DNA from: Hesseltinella vesiculosa
Lineage: Eukaryota; Mucoromycota; Mucoromycetes; Mucorales; Cunninghamellaceae
Reading direction: 5' to 3'
NCBI GenBank assembly: GCA_002104935.1
Contig: MCGT01000015.1
Location: 62,001 to 126,000 of the forward strand
DNA: 64,000 nt
Shown: positions 11,520 to 23,201 of the stretch, one piece after another
Numbering within the stretch: the first letter of the stretch is position 1
Layout of the letters: each line of letters begins with the position of its first letter
Notes under the pieces: generated by a model
Seen by the model: only the letters and a program-made list of their open reading frames with translations
Database searches by the model: none
Told to the model about the DNA's origin: nothing
Program-made: the position numbers and the translations under genes

Positions 11520-11560
<41 letters not shown>

Positions 11561-12486
11561 TCAGTACCTGAAGCAGTGAGGGCTCCGTTGTGTAGGGTGT
11601 GCCGCCTTCACGAATGACGGCTGCTTGGATCTTCAACCTCAGGCGCAAAGCTTGAATGGCAACCATGTTGTTGGCAACGGTATCGCACCTGAGCATAATG
11701 GGTTCCACGGTGGGTGAAGATGGCTGTGGCTGTTCCTTCTGCGCTTCTTCACGCTCCATATGCTCTAATTCTGACTGAAGCTGCTGTTGCTCCATCGGTT
11801 GCGATGGATAGGAAAGAGAGGAGGTGATTCGGTGACCGAGAGTGCCTTGTTCCGTGGCCGCGTAGGCGGAGCGTTGGTTATTTTGGTGATGGGGCCGGAC
11901 ATTTTGAGGAGAGAGGTGATTCGTCAGGGTGATATAGGAGTCGACGGTCGCTGGAGCCGAGGTTGCCATGCTGCGGAGCGTCTTTTCGTCATAGCTTGGT
12001 GCGTGTTTTTCGATGCAAAGCTTATGATTGAAGCATGCCAGCTGGAGAGAGAGCACTATGGAAGTAATGAGACGATGAGTTCAATGTCCACAATGCCTGC
12101 TAAACAAGGAGGGAGAATGAGCCTTACCCATGCCTTTGAGATACCAGTTCTCACTGCTCAGAATGTCATTGTCCCGTTTCAGCTGGGCGTTTTCCTTGCT
12201 GTCGCGATCATGCTCCTGCTGCAGCCGCCTGCATGTAATTTCCAATTCTTTTAGGCGGCGTTCTTTTCGCTCTCTTGATAAATGATAAAATACATTAAAC
12301 GGTCAATGATGGTAGTAATGAAGTAATGCTCTCTTACCGAAAGTGCTTTTGTGCTAGTCGGTTTTGTTGCCTTCGATTGGCAGGTGTGGCAGGATTGGGC
12401 TTTCGTCCGGGTTTTTTCCTTGCTGGCTTGTCAGTAGAATCGGGTGATGCGTTTGGTGGGGATGACCACAACTCTAATTCGTCCAT
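10796..12486 (-). CDS. bZIP transcription factor with C-terminal DUF3425 domain
   Basis: Five exons: 12486-12338, 12273-12128, 12055-11568, 11483-11000 and 10914-10796. They give 461 aa. The basic region NRLAQKHFRERKERR (residues about 42-56) has the N-x-x-A-Q-x-x-F-R-x-R-K AP-1/Pap1-type signature and is split by intron 1 after the conserved Phe. A short leucine zipper follows, with residues LKELE to LKRDNDILSSEN. The C-terminal half has the conserved segment PRIDLIPANHMRDRMI to ELPRTFIEKYWYLI, which matches my memory of the fungal DUF3425 domain that often accompanies AP-1-like bZIPs. It would act in the nucleus as a DNA-binding regulator, possibly of stress or metal genes, but the target is unknown. 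The intron after exon 3 carries a run of 37 T (11523-11559). Confidence 0.88.
11523..11559. repeat. T37 homopolymer in intron
   Basis: An uninterrupted run of 37 T on the plus strand lies inside intron 3 of the bZIP gene, 8 nt inside the donor side. It is the longest homopolymer in the window. Confidence 0.9.
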
Positions 12487-12986
12487 GGCAACCGAGGCGT
12501 GTTATGAAAAAAAAATGGGGGCGACAAGAGCGTTGGGGAAATACCGCCCTTTTTTGTTCTTACTTCTTTTGGGTTGAACTTGCGCCAATCAGTGAAGTTG
12601 GTTGTCAACGAGCAAATGGGAGTAAACAAGTAGAGTCAGCTTTGAATGGCAAGGGTGTAACATCAGCAATTGTTGTTCTATAATCAAGGTTTTGGTGTGT
12701 GGTTGGCGATGAATGACTGGACTTGATGCTCAGCAAGGCGGGAGGAGCCAAATGAAGAAGATTGAATGGGTGAACTGGCCACATTGCGGGTTTTCAAACA
12801 GAGACCTTGACCACTTCTGTTTCGTGTTTTTTTTCTCCCCCTCCCCTCACTACATACTATTTTTTTTTCTCATCGGCATGAGAAGATGACCTCGGCACAG
12901 CATGACTGACCACACTTTTTTTGGAGGTAGCTTATAAAACGTTCGCATGAGCTATTTTTAATCTCTCCCTACTTCCTTCAAGAATC
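12487..12986. other. Divergent promoter region, bZIP / multicopper oxidase
   Basis: This 500-bp interval separates the bZIP start (-) from MCO1 (+). A TATAAAA box lies at 12933-12939, 54 nt before the MCO1 ATG. Pyrimidine-rich stretches lie at 12826-12870. Confidence 0.5.
12933..12939 (+). promoter_or_regulatory. TATA box of multicopper oxidase 1
   Basis: TATAAAA lies 54 nt upstream of the ATG at 12987, a plausible distance for a short fungal 5' leader. A C/T-rich patch follows. This is inferred from position and sequence only. Confidence 0.55.
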
Positions 12987-15035
12987 ATGAATCGTTTGGT
13001 ACTGACGTGCCTCTTCTTTTTAATCAGGCAAGCTGTATATGCTCTGAATACGGAGAATTGTGAGATCTGTGACTATGAACTGAACATCGGTGCCATGAAT
13101 ATCAACCCAGATTGCTCCAACTATACCGACCCTAATAATCTGGTGGTCAATGGCCAATTGCCAGGCACCACCTTGGAAGCCACACAAGGCCAGGTGCTGC
13201 GTGTCACTGTCTACAATCGCTTGCCAAAATCTACTCAGCCAGATGCCACCATTGTGTCCTATCTTGGCGGCAACACAAATGCCATGACGATCCATTTCCA
13301 CGGGATCCTGCAGCTGCATTCCAACGATGCCGACGGCGTTCCATTTGTCACGCAAAACCCTATCCTACCTGGTGACCACTATGTCTATGAGTTTTACTGT
13401 GATCAGGCTGGCACCTACTTTTACCATGCGCACGTGGGTATGCAAGAGCGTTCAGTCATTGGTGCCATCATTGTGCGTGACCCCAATGAAAAGCTGTCCC
13501 GCCGTGGTATGGACGACAAGAAGGGACAAAAAATCGCAACTCTGCCTGCCTATGATGATGAGCGCCTGATTGTGCTCAGCGAGTGGTACCACTTGCCGCG
13601 ACTGGCCATGGAAGAATACTTGCTCGGCCCCACCTTTGCTGGCTTGTTGATCCCTAACAGTATCCTGATCAATGGCCGCACCGTCTATGCCGAAAACGCC
13701 ACGACCAAGGACTGTCCCGGCTATGAAGTGGTTCCTGTGCAGCGCGGTCTAACCTACCGGATCCGAGTGGTAGGCGCCAACTTGTTCACCACCTCGGGCT
13801 TTGCCATTGCCAAGCATCAAATGACCGTCTTCGAAACCGATGGCACCCTTGTCAAGCCGTATGATGTAGACTACCTTGAAGTGGCTCCTGGCCAGCGATA
13901 CTCTGTCCTCGTCACCGCAGATCAAGACCCTTCGAAGACGTACGCTATTGGTACCGAAATGATGTGGACTGACGCAGGCGTTGTCCAAACGAACGGATGG
14001 GGCCTCTTACAATACCAAGCCGGCGACAGTGAGGACGCCAGCATGAGCGGCGACGGTGACGAGAAGACAAAGGACGATGCCAGTGACGCGCCTGCGGTAT
14101 TGGTTTACCCTCTCTCAACTCGCCAAGACATCACACTCTCCAGCACAGATCGCTTATACTGGGACTGGCGTCAGATGGCTCCACTGTTCGCTACCAAACA
14201 AGACAGGAATATACTTGCAGGCTCTGCTGATCGCACCATCTACTGGGAACTTGGCTCTACCACCCTTCCTCAACTCCCTGCTGGCAACTTTAGGTATGCT
14301 ATCAACGGCGTGCCTTTTATGGATCCGACCGAAACTCTGCTGCTGCAAGCCCTGAACAGCACACGTCCTCAGTCCAGTATGACCGCCCAACAACTTGCTG
14401 CCTCGAATGGTTACGATGCCTCGCTGGGTACCTACCCTTTGAAAAACAATGAGGTTGTCGACATTGTGATCCAAAATGTCCGAGAAACCAATACCCCTTG
14501 TCGTGCCCACCCATTCCATACCCACGGTTAGCAAATGAAAAAAAAAAAAAAAAAAGGCAGCAATCATTAATTTTGTGTGTGTGTGTGTGTGTGTGGTTTA
14601 GGTCACACCCACTGGTGGATTGCTTCTGGCTCCGGTAAATATGACCCTGAAACGGATGGCCAAGTGCGAAATATCCCTAATCCTGTTGCGAAGGACACCA
14701 CCCTGCTGTACGCTGATCCAAGCCCAGATGCTGCTGCTGATGATTTATATTGTGGTTGGATGCGCTTGCGTTTGTTCGCTGTAAGTAGGATGATCTCTTG
14801 GTATTGACAACGCAATATCTCACTCTTTTCTGTATGTCTCTAGGACAACCCTGGTTACTGGGTAAGCAAAGAGCTATGCTTGACTGTCGCCTGAAGCTAA
14901 TCTCTGTTTCATTTTCACTAGGCGGCTCATTGTCACATTGTGCCTCATATGTTCATGGGCATGATGATTGCCTTTGAAGAGAGCCCTGAGCTTATTCCTT
15001 CCTATCTCAGCGAAATAATAAACTGCGGCCATTAA
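12987..15035 (+). CDS. Secreted multicopper oxidase 1 (laccase-like)
   Basis: Four exons: 12987-14526, 14602-14780, 14844-14861 and 14922-15035. They give 616 aa. An N-terminal hydrophobic signal peptide covers about residues 1-20. All four copper signatures are present: HFHG (103-106), YHAHVG (146-151), HPFHTHGHTHWW split by intron 1, and HCHIVPHMFMGM near the end. Cys and the flanking His residues supply the type 1 and type 3 sites; the axial position is Met, which usually means a lower redox potential. The family oxidises phenols, ascorbate or Fe(II) and reduces oxygen to water. There is no C-terminal membrane anchor, so it is not a classical Fet3. Many N-x-S/T sites fit secretion. Exon 3 is an 18-nt micro-exon. 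A second paralogue follows on the same strand. Confidence 0.93.
14575..14595. repeat. (GT)n microsatellite in MCO1 intron 1
   Basis: About ten GT units lie directly before the TTTAG acceptor of intron 1 of the first multicopper oxidase. The run replaces the usual polypyrimidine tract. Confidence 0.9.
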
Positions 15036-15609
15036 GCCATTCGCTGCCGTTGGCATCTTACCATCATTACACACCAAAAAAGAATAAAGTGGCGGGGAGA
15101 TTGTAAAATAAGTTTGATTTTGAAGCGGGCAGGTCCATTTTTTACGAGCAACGTGAGAAAAAAAATGCTTTCTGAAATCAGAATGACTGTGAACAGAGAG
15201 ATGGCAATGGGGACGGTTTAAAAGGGAACCCGAGACTGCCATCCATGGGATAAAGGGGAAGCAAGTGGCCAATGAAGCGCAATGTGCCTAGGTCCGCCCT
15301 CTTATTTTTCCAACTCGGTAAGATGCTTCTACAGTATTGCTGCTCACCAGGGATCATCAGTAGCACTCTATCCAATCATCCGCAAAAGATACCTCCTATA
15401 TTAAAGCTGTGCGGTGGATGGTGAAGGGTAGAAATCAAAGAAGAAAATTCAAATCCACCAGCCGAGTGTTAGCATTGGTTGAGCTGATTGGCCAGCCGCC
15501 AGGTCCTTTTTTTTTGCGTGACACAAACTGTTTACGGTACCTGTTGCTGTTTTTTTCACGTCGTCGTTATTACTGCTCTTTCCATCGCATTAATTGTTTT
15601 CATTAGACA
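15036..15609. other. Intergenic region between the two oxidases
   Basis: About 570 bp of MCO1 3' flank and MCO2 promoter. A TATATTAAA-like element lies near 15398-15406. No gene is supported. Confidence 0.45.
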
Positions 15610-17518
15610 ATGACTGTATGGCCATTGTGGGCGCTTGCCATTGCGCTTGCATGGTTCCCGGGCCTTGCTATGGCACAGGATACGGTACGCTATTATGAAT
15701 TCAACTTGACCCAGTCGCCATTCAGTCCAGATTGTTCCAATTTTACGCTTGCCGAAGCTATCATGATCAACAACCAGGTGCCTGCACCCTCAATTCACGC
15801 TACTCTTGGCGATCGGATCCGGATTCTCTTCCGCAATCAACTCACGACGGCCACAGACAACACCAGCGTCGTGCAGCGCACCACCGGTGTCGACTTGCGC
15901 TCGGCCAGCATTCACTTCCACGGCATCCACCACCATGGCTCGCCGGGCATGGATGGCGTGCCCTTTTTGACCCAAAACCCTGTGCTTCCTGGTGAGTCCT
16001 TCCTGTATGACTTCAAGGCCGATCAAGCTGGCACATTCTTTTACCATGCGCACGTGGCATTGCAGGAGCTCACTGTTTTTGGTGCCTTGATCATCTACGA
16101 ATCATCGCTCGCCGACCCGCTTCTTCAGCCCAAGCACAACACCAGCGCCCACGCCAGCAAAAAAAATACCCTACAGCCTCGCCATCGACCCCCTCTCCTG
16201 GTTGACAACATCGCCTATGACGACGACCATGTGCTGATGCTAAGCGAATGGTTCCACCGCAGCGACCTCGATGCTTACATTGCCGGGCCATCGTACAACG
16301 GAATCCCTGAAGCAGACAGCATCCTGATCAATGGACGCTTCCTGTCTGCGACCAACCCGCCCACCTCCTGTGCAGCACCGCCACCCATGCTGACCGTCAG
16401 CAAGCATCAAGTGATCCGCCTGCGTGTCATTGGAGCCACAGTGCACCGCCCCATGATCGTGTCTATTGCTCATCACCAAATGACGATTGTTGAAATGGAC
16501 GGCCAGCGAGTGGTGCCATTTGATACCCCGGTCTTGGAAGTCTCACCAGGTCAACGATTCTCGGTCATGGTTGTGATGGATCAGCCCCTCAGGGACTACG
16601 CCATCTCTGTTACGCCTGTACGTGCTTCGTCTTATGCCTCTGACCCAGCTTTTGCGCCTCTACCCCCGCCTCAACACGGGAGAGCGATCCTGCGCTACGA
16701 ATCCCTGAGCAGCTCCTCGACCACCAGGCTGCCTCTTGTGCTGCCCACCGCCAACGTCACAAGCTGGTCCACCCCTTGGGCTGTCTGGGACCAGCTGAAG
16801 CCCATCCATAGCTCGATGGATCCCCAGCGAAAAGCAGATGTCACCATTCTCCTGAACACCACCTACGCACACGAATGGCGTAGTGACGCTTATGTCCAAC
16901 GGTTTTACACCAACGGCGCAACCTATGAGCAGCCGCACACCACGCTCTTGCACCAAATCTGGGCTGGGTCCAGAACAGCCCTGTTTAACAATGCCACCGC
17001 CGCCTCGCTCGCTCCTCTGGTAACCCATAGCGATCCATTGCTAGGGACCTACCCCCTGAAATATGGTCAGCTTGTCGATGTGGTGATCCAAAACACGTAT
17101 TATACCAACGCCAGTTCTTGCAGCGGGCACCCTTGGCATACCCATGGCCATTCCCATCAAATGATCGCGTATGGCCCAGGATCGTACAATCACTCCACTG
17201 ACGCCGGCCTCCGCAATGTGCCTCGCCCCATTCTCAAGGATACCACCATGGTCTATCCTATGTTTTCGCAGCACCTACACTCTGAGCCAGTACACATCCA
17301 AGGCTGTGGCTGGGCTAAGCTGAGATTGATGGCGCATAATCCTGGCTTGTGGATGGTAAGTCAAAGAAGTGTCTTGCAGCCAATGTTGTTTAATGGCTCA
17401 CTTTTTTTTTTTTTGTTTCATCTCATAGGTGCATTGTCATTTGGCTCCCCATTTACTCCAAGGCATGGCTATTGTACTTGAAGAAAGCATCGACCGAATC
17501 CAGCGGCCACCTCTCTAG
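15610..17518 (+). CDS. Secreted multicopper oxidase 2 (laccase-like)
   Basis: Two exons: 15610-17355 and 17429-17518. They give 611 aa. A signal peptide ends near the AMA residues (about residue 22). Copper ligand motifs are complete: HFHGIHHHG, YHAHVA, HPWHTHGHSH, and VHCHLAPHLLQGM with an axial Met. It is a tandem paralogue of the upstream oxidase with shared phrases such as DGVPF-TQNP-LPG and FYHAHV, but it is well diverged and lacks two of the three MCO1 introns. Its single intron lies one codon downstream of the last MCO1 intron, just before HCH. It is likely extracellular or cell-wall, oxidising phenolics or metals. No membrane anchor is seen. MCO2 carries a His-rich insert (ASKKNTLQPRHRPP region) after the YHAHVA block. 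Confidence 0.93.
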
Positions 17519-17670
17519 ATTTATGAATAAACGCAACGTCGCAAACGTCGCACGCAGGCGTGGGAAAGTAAAAAAGGAAAGACACGCCCCACTTTTTTTT
17601 TTCTGCTTTTTGTGAATCAAAAATTGTGTATACCCCGTCTCGCCTCCATCATACCAGACAAGACAAAACC

Positions 17671-18160
17671 ATGGGCGTGTCCAATAATTACTCGAATGAA
17701 AAGCTTAAGAAGGTCGCCATGGATGGCGTTTGCTTGGAAGAGGTATGATCCTTCCAGCGACAAACAGCAAACGAACATTCAGCATGTTTTCCTTTTTGTG
17801 TTTGATGTGCATGGATAGATCACAACATTTGATAGTTGCGTTGAAGATGGAGTATGGACGTGCCCGTTCTGTGCAAATGTCAAGGTAGATGTTCCTGAAA
17901 AAAACGATGCGACATCCTGGGAAAGCTTTGAAACCTGGCTGTTCAAGCATTATGATCGACATCGAGTCCATATGATCCAACAAGCCTCTCTTGATGAGCT
18001 TACAGCCTACAAAATGGTACCCCCACTATTCACATTGCCGCTCGACCGGGTCGCTCACCCCTGTTTTGCCTTCTTTCTTTTTTAGTCAGTCAATAGCGCA
18101 AAAGGGATACGCACGTGGGTCTCAGGCACCATGAAAGACAACGGGCACAAATTTGCTTGA
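17671..18160 (+). CDS. Small protein with a CxxC motif, function unknown
   Basis: Three exons: 17671-17742, 17819-18016 and 18086-18160. All are in phase and give 114 aa. The ATG sits in a good context (AACCATGG). Exon 2 encodes WTCPFCANVK, a CxxC knuckle, followed about 25 residues later by WLFKHYDRHRVHM. Together these could form a C2H2-like zinc site. The rest is hydrophilic with no signal peptide. It ends only 35 bp before the convergent stop of the SH3-RA gene. I do not recognise the family; a single-finger nucleic-acid or protein-binding role is only a guess. Its location just downstream of the oxidases does not imply a shared function. Confidence 0.6.
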
Positions 18161-18195
18161 CAAGAAAAATTAAACAGCGACGAGAACCCTCCATT

Positions 18196-20122
18196 TTATT
18201 TGTCAACGCGAGCAGGGCTGATCAAGAGATTGGATTCGATGGAAAGGAGAGCCTGATCGATGCGCTGGAACAAGGTTTCGTTGGATAGTTTACTACTCAG
18301 CAGATCTTCAGGAGTATAGGGCGATTGAAGCAGCGAGGAACAGGAAGAGGATTCGGAGGAGGTGGTGCTTGAGGAGGTGGAGGACAAATGTGAATCGTCT
18401 TGAACAGGATCGCTGGCTATGATCGAGGCCCGTGGGGATGCTGAGATCCTGGATTGTGTTTTACGCAAGACAAAACAGCGATCAGCTGATTTTGGCATGA
18501 GGAACGAATCGTTGAGGATGGTTTGGATAGATTTGTCACCCAGTAGGACATGCTCTAAAAAAAAAGAAAAAAAAAAAAAAAGGTAAGGGCTAAAAAAGGA
18601 GGGGGTGTAGATTTACCTCGACCCGAGTGCAAAAGCGTCATGGCATAAGTGGCACCCGTAGGTTCTAAATGGAATTTATCGAGAGCCAGGTCTGTCAAGG
18701 CGGAGATGGACATGGAGCAGGGCACTGCAACTAATTTCTCGATGCATGTGTTGGAAGGTGGTGGCGCAGGTGCAGGTTTCCTGTTCAGGCCAAGCAAGGA
18801 CCGGCGCTTCTTGACCTTTTTCAAAGCGGGGTAGGTATCGTGATGATAGTAGGTGATCTTGATGCGCACTTGGTTGTCCTTTTCATCCACACGGCGGATC
18901 CGCTTATGCAAGAAGAAGCGGACCGCTGAGTCATGCCTACCAACTCCACCCTGGATGGCCATAGCCAACGCTTGATGACGTTGTGCAGGATAGGGTGATG
19001 TGTTTGTGGGTATCATCTTGCTATAATAAATGTTGAGGGGGCGGTCTTCTGCTAACAAGATGCATTCCTCTGGAAGGAAAGTTGGTTAGAAAAAAACCCC
19101 AAGACCGACGCGATGTAAAAGCAGTACCACCTTCCAAGGATTTGACTGAGAGATAATATTCGATACCGGGATCATGGTGGTCATTTAGATGAAAACGCTC
19201 CGTTGCCATGGCGACAAGTTGGTGTGCGGTGGTGTGATCATGAACAATAATTGAGTGGAACATGGCGCTTGCGTTGATATTGCCTGCAAAGATACGAAGC
19301 ACGCAGACTTGATGGCTCTGTTGTGTCGGTGAGGTGGGCAGTGGAGAGTGTAGACGAGGAGGAGGCGACACACACGGAGCGGGGCTGATAGGAGGTTGGG
19401 ATGAGGCCAAGGGCACAAAGTCAATGGACCATCGTCGTTCGTTGGGAACATCATGGATGTCTGCATGGTGCACTTCAAAAGTGGGGTGGCCATCTTCGTC
19501 CGTATGCATTTGCTGGATAGACAGGCGGGAACTGAAAGTCACCATTTTCATTGGGTCGTCACCCGAAGTTGTATCCGAGTCTGCGGTTCTTTGCTCGACC
19601 TGGGCTGGCTAGTAAAAAAAAAAAAAAAAAAAATTGGCCAATGAGTTGAAGCAAACGTTTTCCATCCCATCTGTATACCCCTTGTCCATACCTTTCCATT
19701 TCTACACTTGTTGATTCGAGCAAGTCGTTCCATGGGAGTCTAAAAAAAAATACGCCAACTTCATCAGAATGGGGAAATGCATAAACACAGCCAAAAAAAG
19801 GAAATCACAGGATCTCACTGACCTCGACGTTTTCTGCTGGGATGTAACCTAAATCGGATGTTTTCGACAACTTGACGAGCCACCAATACGGGTTAGTGTC
19901 GTCGAGAATGGTCAACGGGTCGCCTCGCATAACAGTGACCTGGCCATCGACCGAGGCAATAAACGTATAAAGGGCGTAGCCATCGCTGTCGCTGTGTTGT
20001 TTTTGCAGGGCGTCCATCAGCATCCAGGGCGTCCAAGCTGAATCGTCGTCGTCTAGCTCATCTGCGACGATAGGATGGAGTAGCGACGGATCAGTGTCAA
20101 GTAAAGATTCATCAAACTGCAT
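18196..20122 (-). CDS. SH3 domain plus two Ras-association-like domains scaffold
   Basis: Five exons: 20122-19823, 19739-19692, 19608-19131, 19069-18617 and 18554-18196. They give 545 aa. The start ATG at 20122 is preferred to an upstream frame, because the upstream DNA is a C/T-rich leader. The SH3 domain occupies about residues 40-100 (ALYTFIASVDGQ, WWLVKLSK, LGYIPAENVE). It is followed by ETPMERLARINKCRNGK, a conserved extension seen after fungal polarity-type SH3 domains. Two ubiquitin-fold RA-like segments follow: VCVLRIFAGNINASA to CILLAEDRPLNIYY, then RIKITYYHHD to EHVLLGDKSIQTIL. The Ser-rich tail suggests phosphorylation. The architecture implies a cytosolic adaptor linking a Ras/Rho-type GTPase to proline-rich partners at sites of polarised growth. 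No enzyme motif is seen. The specific orthologue name is not certain. Confidence 0.78.
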
Positions 20123-21035
20123 TTTGAGAGTCAGAGGAGACGAAGAAGAAGAAAAAGGGCGGCGGCGGCAAGGGACAATGGGATAAAATACTAAATCAAG
20201 GATTGGTTTTTCAACTGAGAGGAGATTTTGAGCCAAGACTGACGAGGGTTTGTTAGTAAAACGAACAAAATACCAACGTAATTTCTTTTTTTTTTTTTGT
20301 TACTGTTGGTTCTAAAAATGGTGTGTTTCAAAAAAAAAAAAATAAAAAAGATTAGGAAGAGAAGCAAAAAAAAAAAAAAGGAGACCTGTCTATAATTGTA
20401 TTTTTCCAAAAAAAGGAGGTTGGAGAAACTGAAGGGATGCGTTCACAACATTGGTGTCACCCATCCATGCTTCACTTTCTGACAACCCAAACCGCCAAAA
20501 CTAGCACTGCGTCCCTCTCTTTCCAGCATTTCTCCTGCACCTGTGGTAAGGAAGTCACTCCCCTTCCCTGTCTATTTCTTTTACCTTTTTCTTTCATTCT
20601 TTTTTTTCTTTCTCTCTTTTTTCCTTCCGCACGCATATAAAACCACTCATTACAGTGGTTTTTTTTATACTGTTCCCTTTTTCTCAAAGTCCAGACAAAT
20701 CACCGGTATACACTATGTTCTTTCTTTTTTTTTCTCGTACAGTATTCTCAGCATGGCCATTTTCCCCAAGGGGACCCTCTATGTCAAACATTAGGTGTAG
20801 CAGAGAATTTAAAGCAAGACAAGGGACCTTAACAAGAACGTACTGTAATAAAAAAAACAAAAAAAAATTCGAGTTCGAGAAATTTGGTAGGATGGCCATG
20901 ATTTACTGTGGCAAAAAAAAAAAAAAAAGATATGCGCTGTGAGAGCGGTGGGTAATGCTTCATCAATGCTGTGTTCAATATGAGAGGGGGGAAATATGGC
21001 GCGCAAGGCGCAAGGTATGCTGGGCGTTGCTGGTG
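20123..21035. other. Intergenic region, homopolymer-rich
   Basis: About 900 bp separate two minus-strand genes. There are many A/T runs (20291-20300, 20330-20341, 20367-20378, 20915-20928). A TATAAAA at about 20635-20641 reads on the plus strand but leads to no supported gene. The region also holds the promoter of the SH3-RA gene. Confidence 0.45.
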
Positions 21036-23126
21036 TTACGAGAGAGGGGTTGGTTCGTCTTCGACAACATCTTCGGTATCGGAGGGGAGTATAGGATGGG
21101 CAGGGAGAGGGTGAATGGTGCATCGTGTGGGGCTGGTCGGAATGGCAGTGGTGGACGAAAAAAATCGGCTGTGCGCTGGGTTAAAGAAAACATTGGGTGA
21201 CACATTCATGGAGGTGGAGGACTGCGTTGGGCAGCTGGCTCGGCTTTGTCGTGCCACCGCAGGAAGCACAATGTTCTTCAAGCCTACGTGATGATTCTTC
21301 CACATGTAGATGGCGTCCAAAGTCGGCAAGAAGGTTTCCAAATCGTCCATGTACACAGGAATGGCCAGCGATGCGATTTCCTCGGTGTAGAAAATGTTGT
21401 CATAGGGGGCGACAACAAACATGCAGCCGACAGGGCCTATGAAGGAAGAGAAACGTCAACACCCCCATTGTCATCATGCAGACCTCTCGTCTTACCGTTC
21501 CAATCCATAGCCATTGTAAAGACCTTATCCTTGTGGCGTTCTTGAAATGGGAGGGACATGAGGTTCTTGAGGATGGCCTTGTTGGAGCGGGCATTCTTGG
21601 ATCGTTGACGGGAGAGGACCTTGTGCGTGGCGGTGCTTCGTTTCCACTCGTTTGTGCTTAATTCCACCCGGTCGACAGGGTTGCTCGACACGATGAGATC
21701 AATACGGCGGCCAAATTTGCTCACATTGTTGGCACCAAAGAGCTTTGCGTTTTGCTTTGCAACGTCGCTGGTAGCCTTGCTAACAATCTCACCGCTAAGC
21801 AAAAAAAAAAAAAAAAAAAAAAAAAGAGTTTGCATTCCATGCCTTTTTCCTCACCATACTTACTCTAGCATCTCCAGAGGCTGGTCACAAAGAACAATGT
21901 CCAAGATCTTGGCAGCTTGGCGGTAGCTTGTGAGCTCGGATCCTTTTGGCTGACGCTCATGGCCCGGCTCAATTGTGTCTCGGACAGCTTGTTCGAGGAT
22001 GCAAAGCATCTGCATGATTTCAGAATCAGGTTCATCCTTCATGAACAAGTCGAGCTTTCGTTTGGCAATAGCAATATTGACCAGTTTCTTGTTCAGCATT
22101 CCAGATTCGCCCATGCCTTCCTGTAGACAAAAAAAAAATCAACGGAAGAGCTGCATAAGTATGCTTCTTTCCATGTCTACCATTTCTACCTGCCTTCAAT
22201 ACTTCTTGGAAAACATTTTTCGTCGACTCTTCAAGCCCCATGGGCATGCAAATGTTGGCGTCCTCAAGGATGGAGTCGATGTCCGCGTCAAGATGGACGG
22301 CAGCGAGGGTCTTCAAATCCATGTCGGTTGCATCAACCATACGCGACAAAGCCAGCCTAATTGCAACGGGATAATAAAAAAGTATGTAAGTGATTGTTGA
22401 AACTGGCCGGTTTTTTTTTTTTTTTACTTCAATCCAATTTCAATGTTGATATTGGTCAGATCGCCGGTCAGGAGTTTGGCAGCCATGAAGTCCATGCGCT
22501 GGCCAAGGGTTTGAGGAGGGACGCATCGGATGAATGACTCGATTTCAGTGAGCAAACGTGGGTCCACGCCTTCTTTCTTGAACTATGGAAAATGGAATAT
22601 GAGCCCCAGAATGCAATGCTGTCGCTAAAAATACACTTACAGCAGCCAAAGACGCTCGGAAAACAGCTTTTCTCAAGGAATGGGCATCCACAATTTCGTC
22701 AAAGTTGATTGTGGGAAAAGGGCTAGAGACGAGGAGACAGGGATAAAATGGATGAGGATCTCTTACATTTGAACTGGGAATTTTTTAACCTGGAGTCACT
22801 GGTGTTGTCGCCAAAAATGGCTGCTGCCTCACGCGTCTATGACCAACAAAACCATGAGCAAAATCTTAGGCACTTCAGTATATAGTGCAGACTTACCACG
22901 AAATTGGAAGCTGAGGCGGTTGGGATTGGCGAAGTTGGCTGTTCCAGTGCATCTGGGCTTGACATTGGGGGAACTCCTTCATTACCCTGTGGAGATGGAG
23001 AAGCATGATGAGATCAACCGACACAATGAAAGCCCTGTCGCTTTTACCTTGGATACTTTTGCTCGAACTTGTCGCTGTCCTTGTACATTTTCTTCATTCG
23101 CACGCTTTGATGGACCAGCATGGTAA
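21036..23126 (-). CDS. Multi-exon protein of unknown, probably Mucoromycota-restricted family
   Basis: At least nine exons link in phase: up to 23048 (5' end uncertain), 22986-22897, 22836-22790, 22722-22641, 22582-22428, 22356-22190, 22116-21864, 21794-21496 and 21436-21036. Stretches such as DLKTLAAVHLDADIDSIL, LTSYRQAAKILDIVL and the C-terminal block FTMAMDWNGPVGCMFV to IYMWKNHHVGLKN look well conserved and globular. I recall similar C-terminal blocks in large uncharacterised Rhizopus/Mucor families, but this is memory, not a search. The N-terminus is Pro/Ser-rich. I cannot place the true start: in-frame ATG candidates are weak, and an ATG inside exon 22986-22897 (MSSPDALEQ) is one option. 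There is no catalytic motif I can name. Confidence 0.6.
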
Positions 23127-23201
23127 TCGCCACCGATTACATTCGTGTTGGTGGGATTGTGGACAACTTGGATAACGTTGGCTACGGTTGGCGGGCGTCT
23201 C

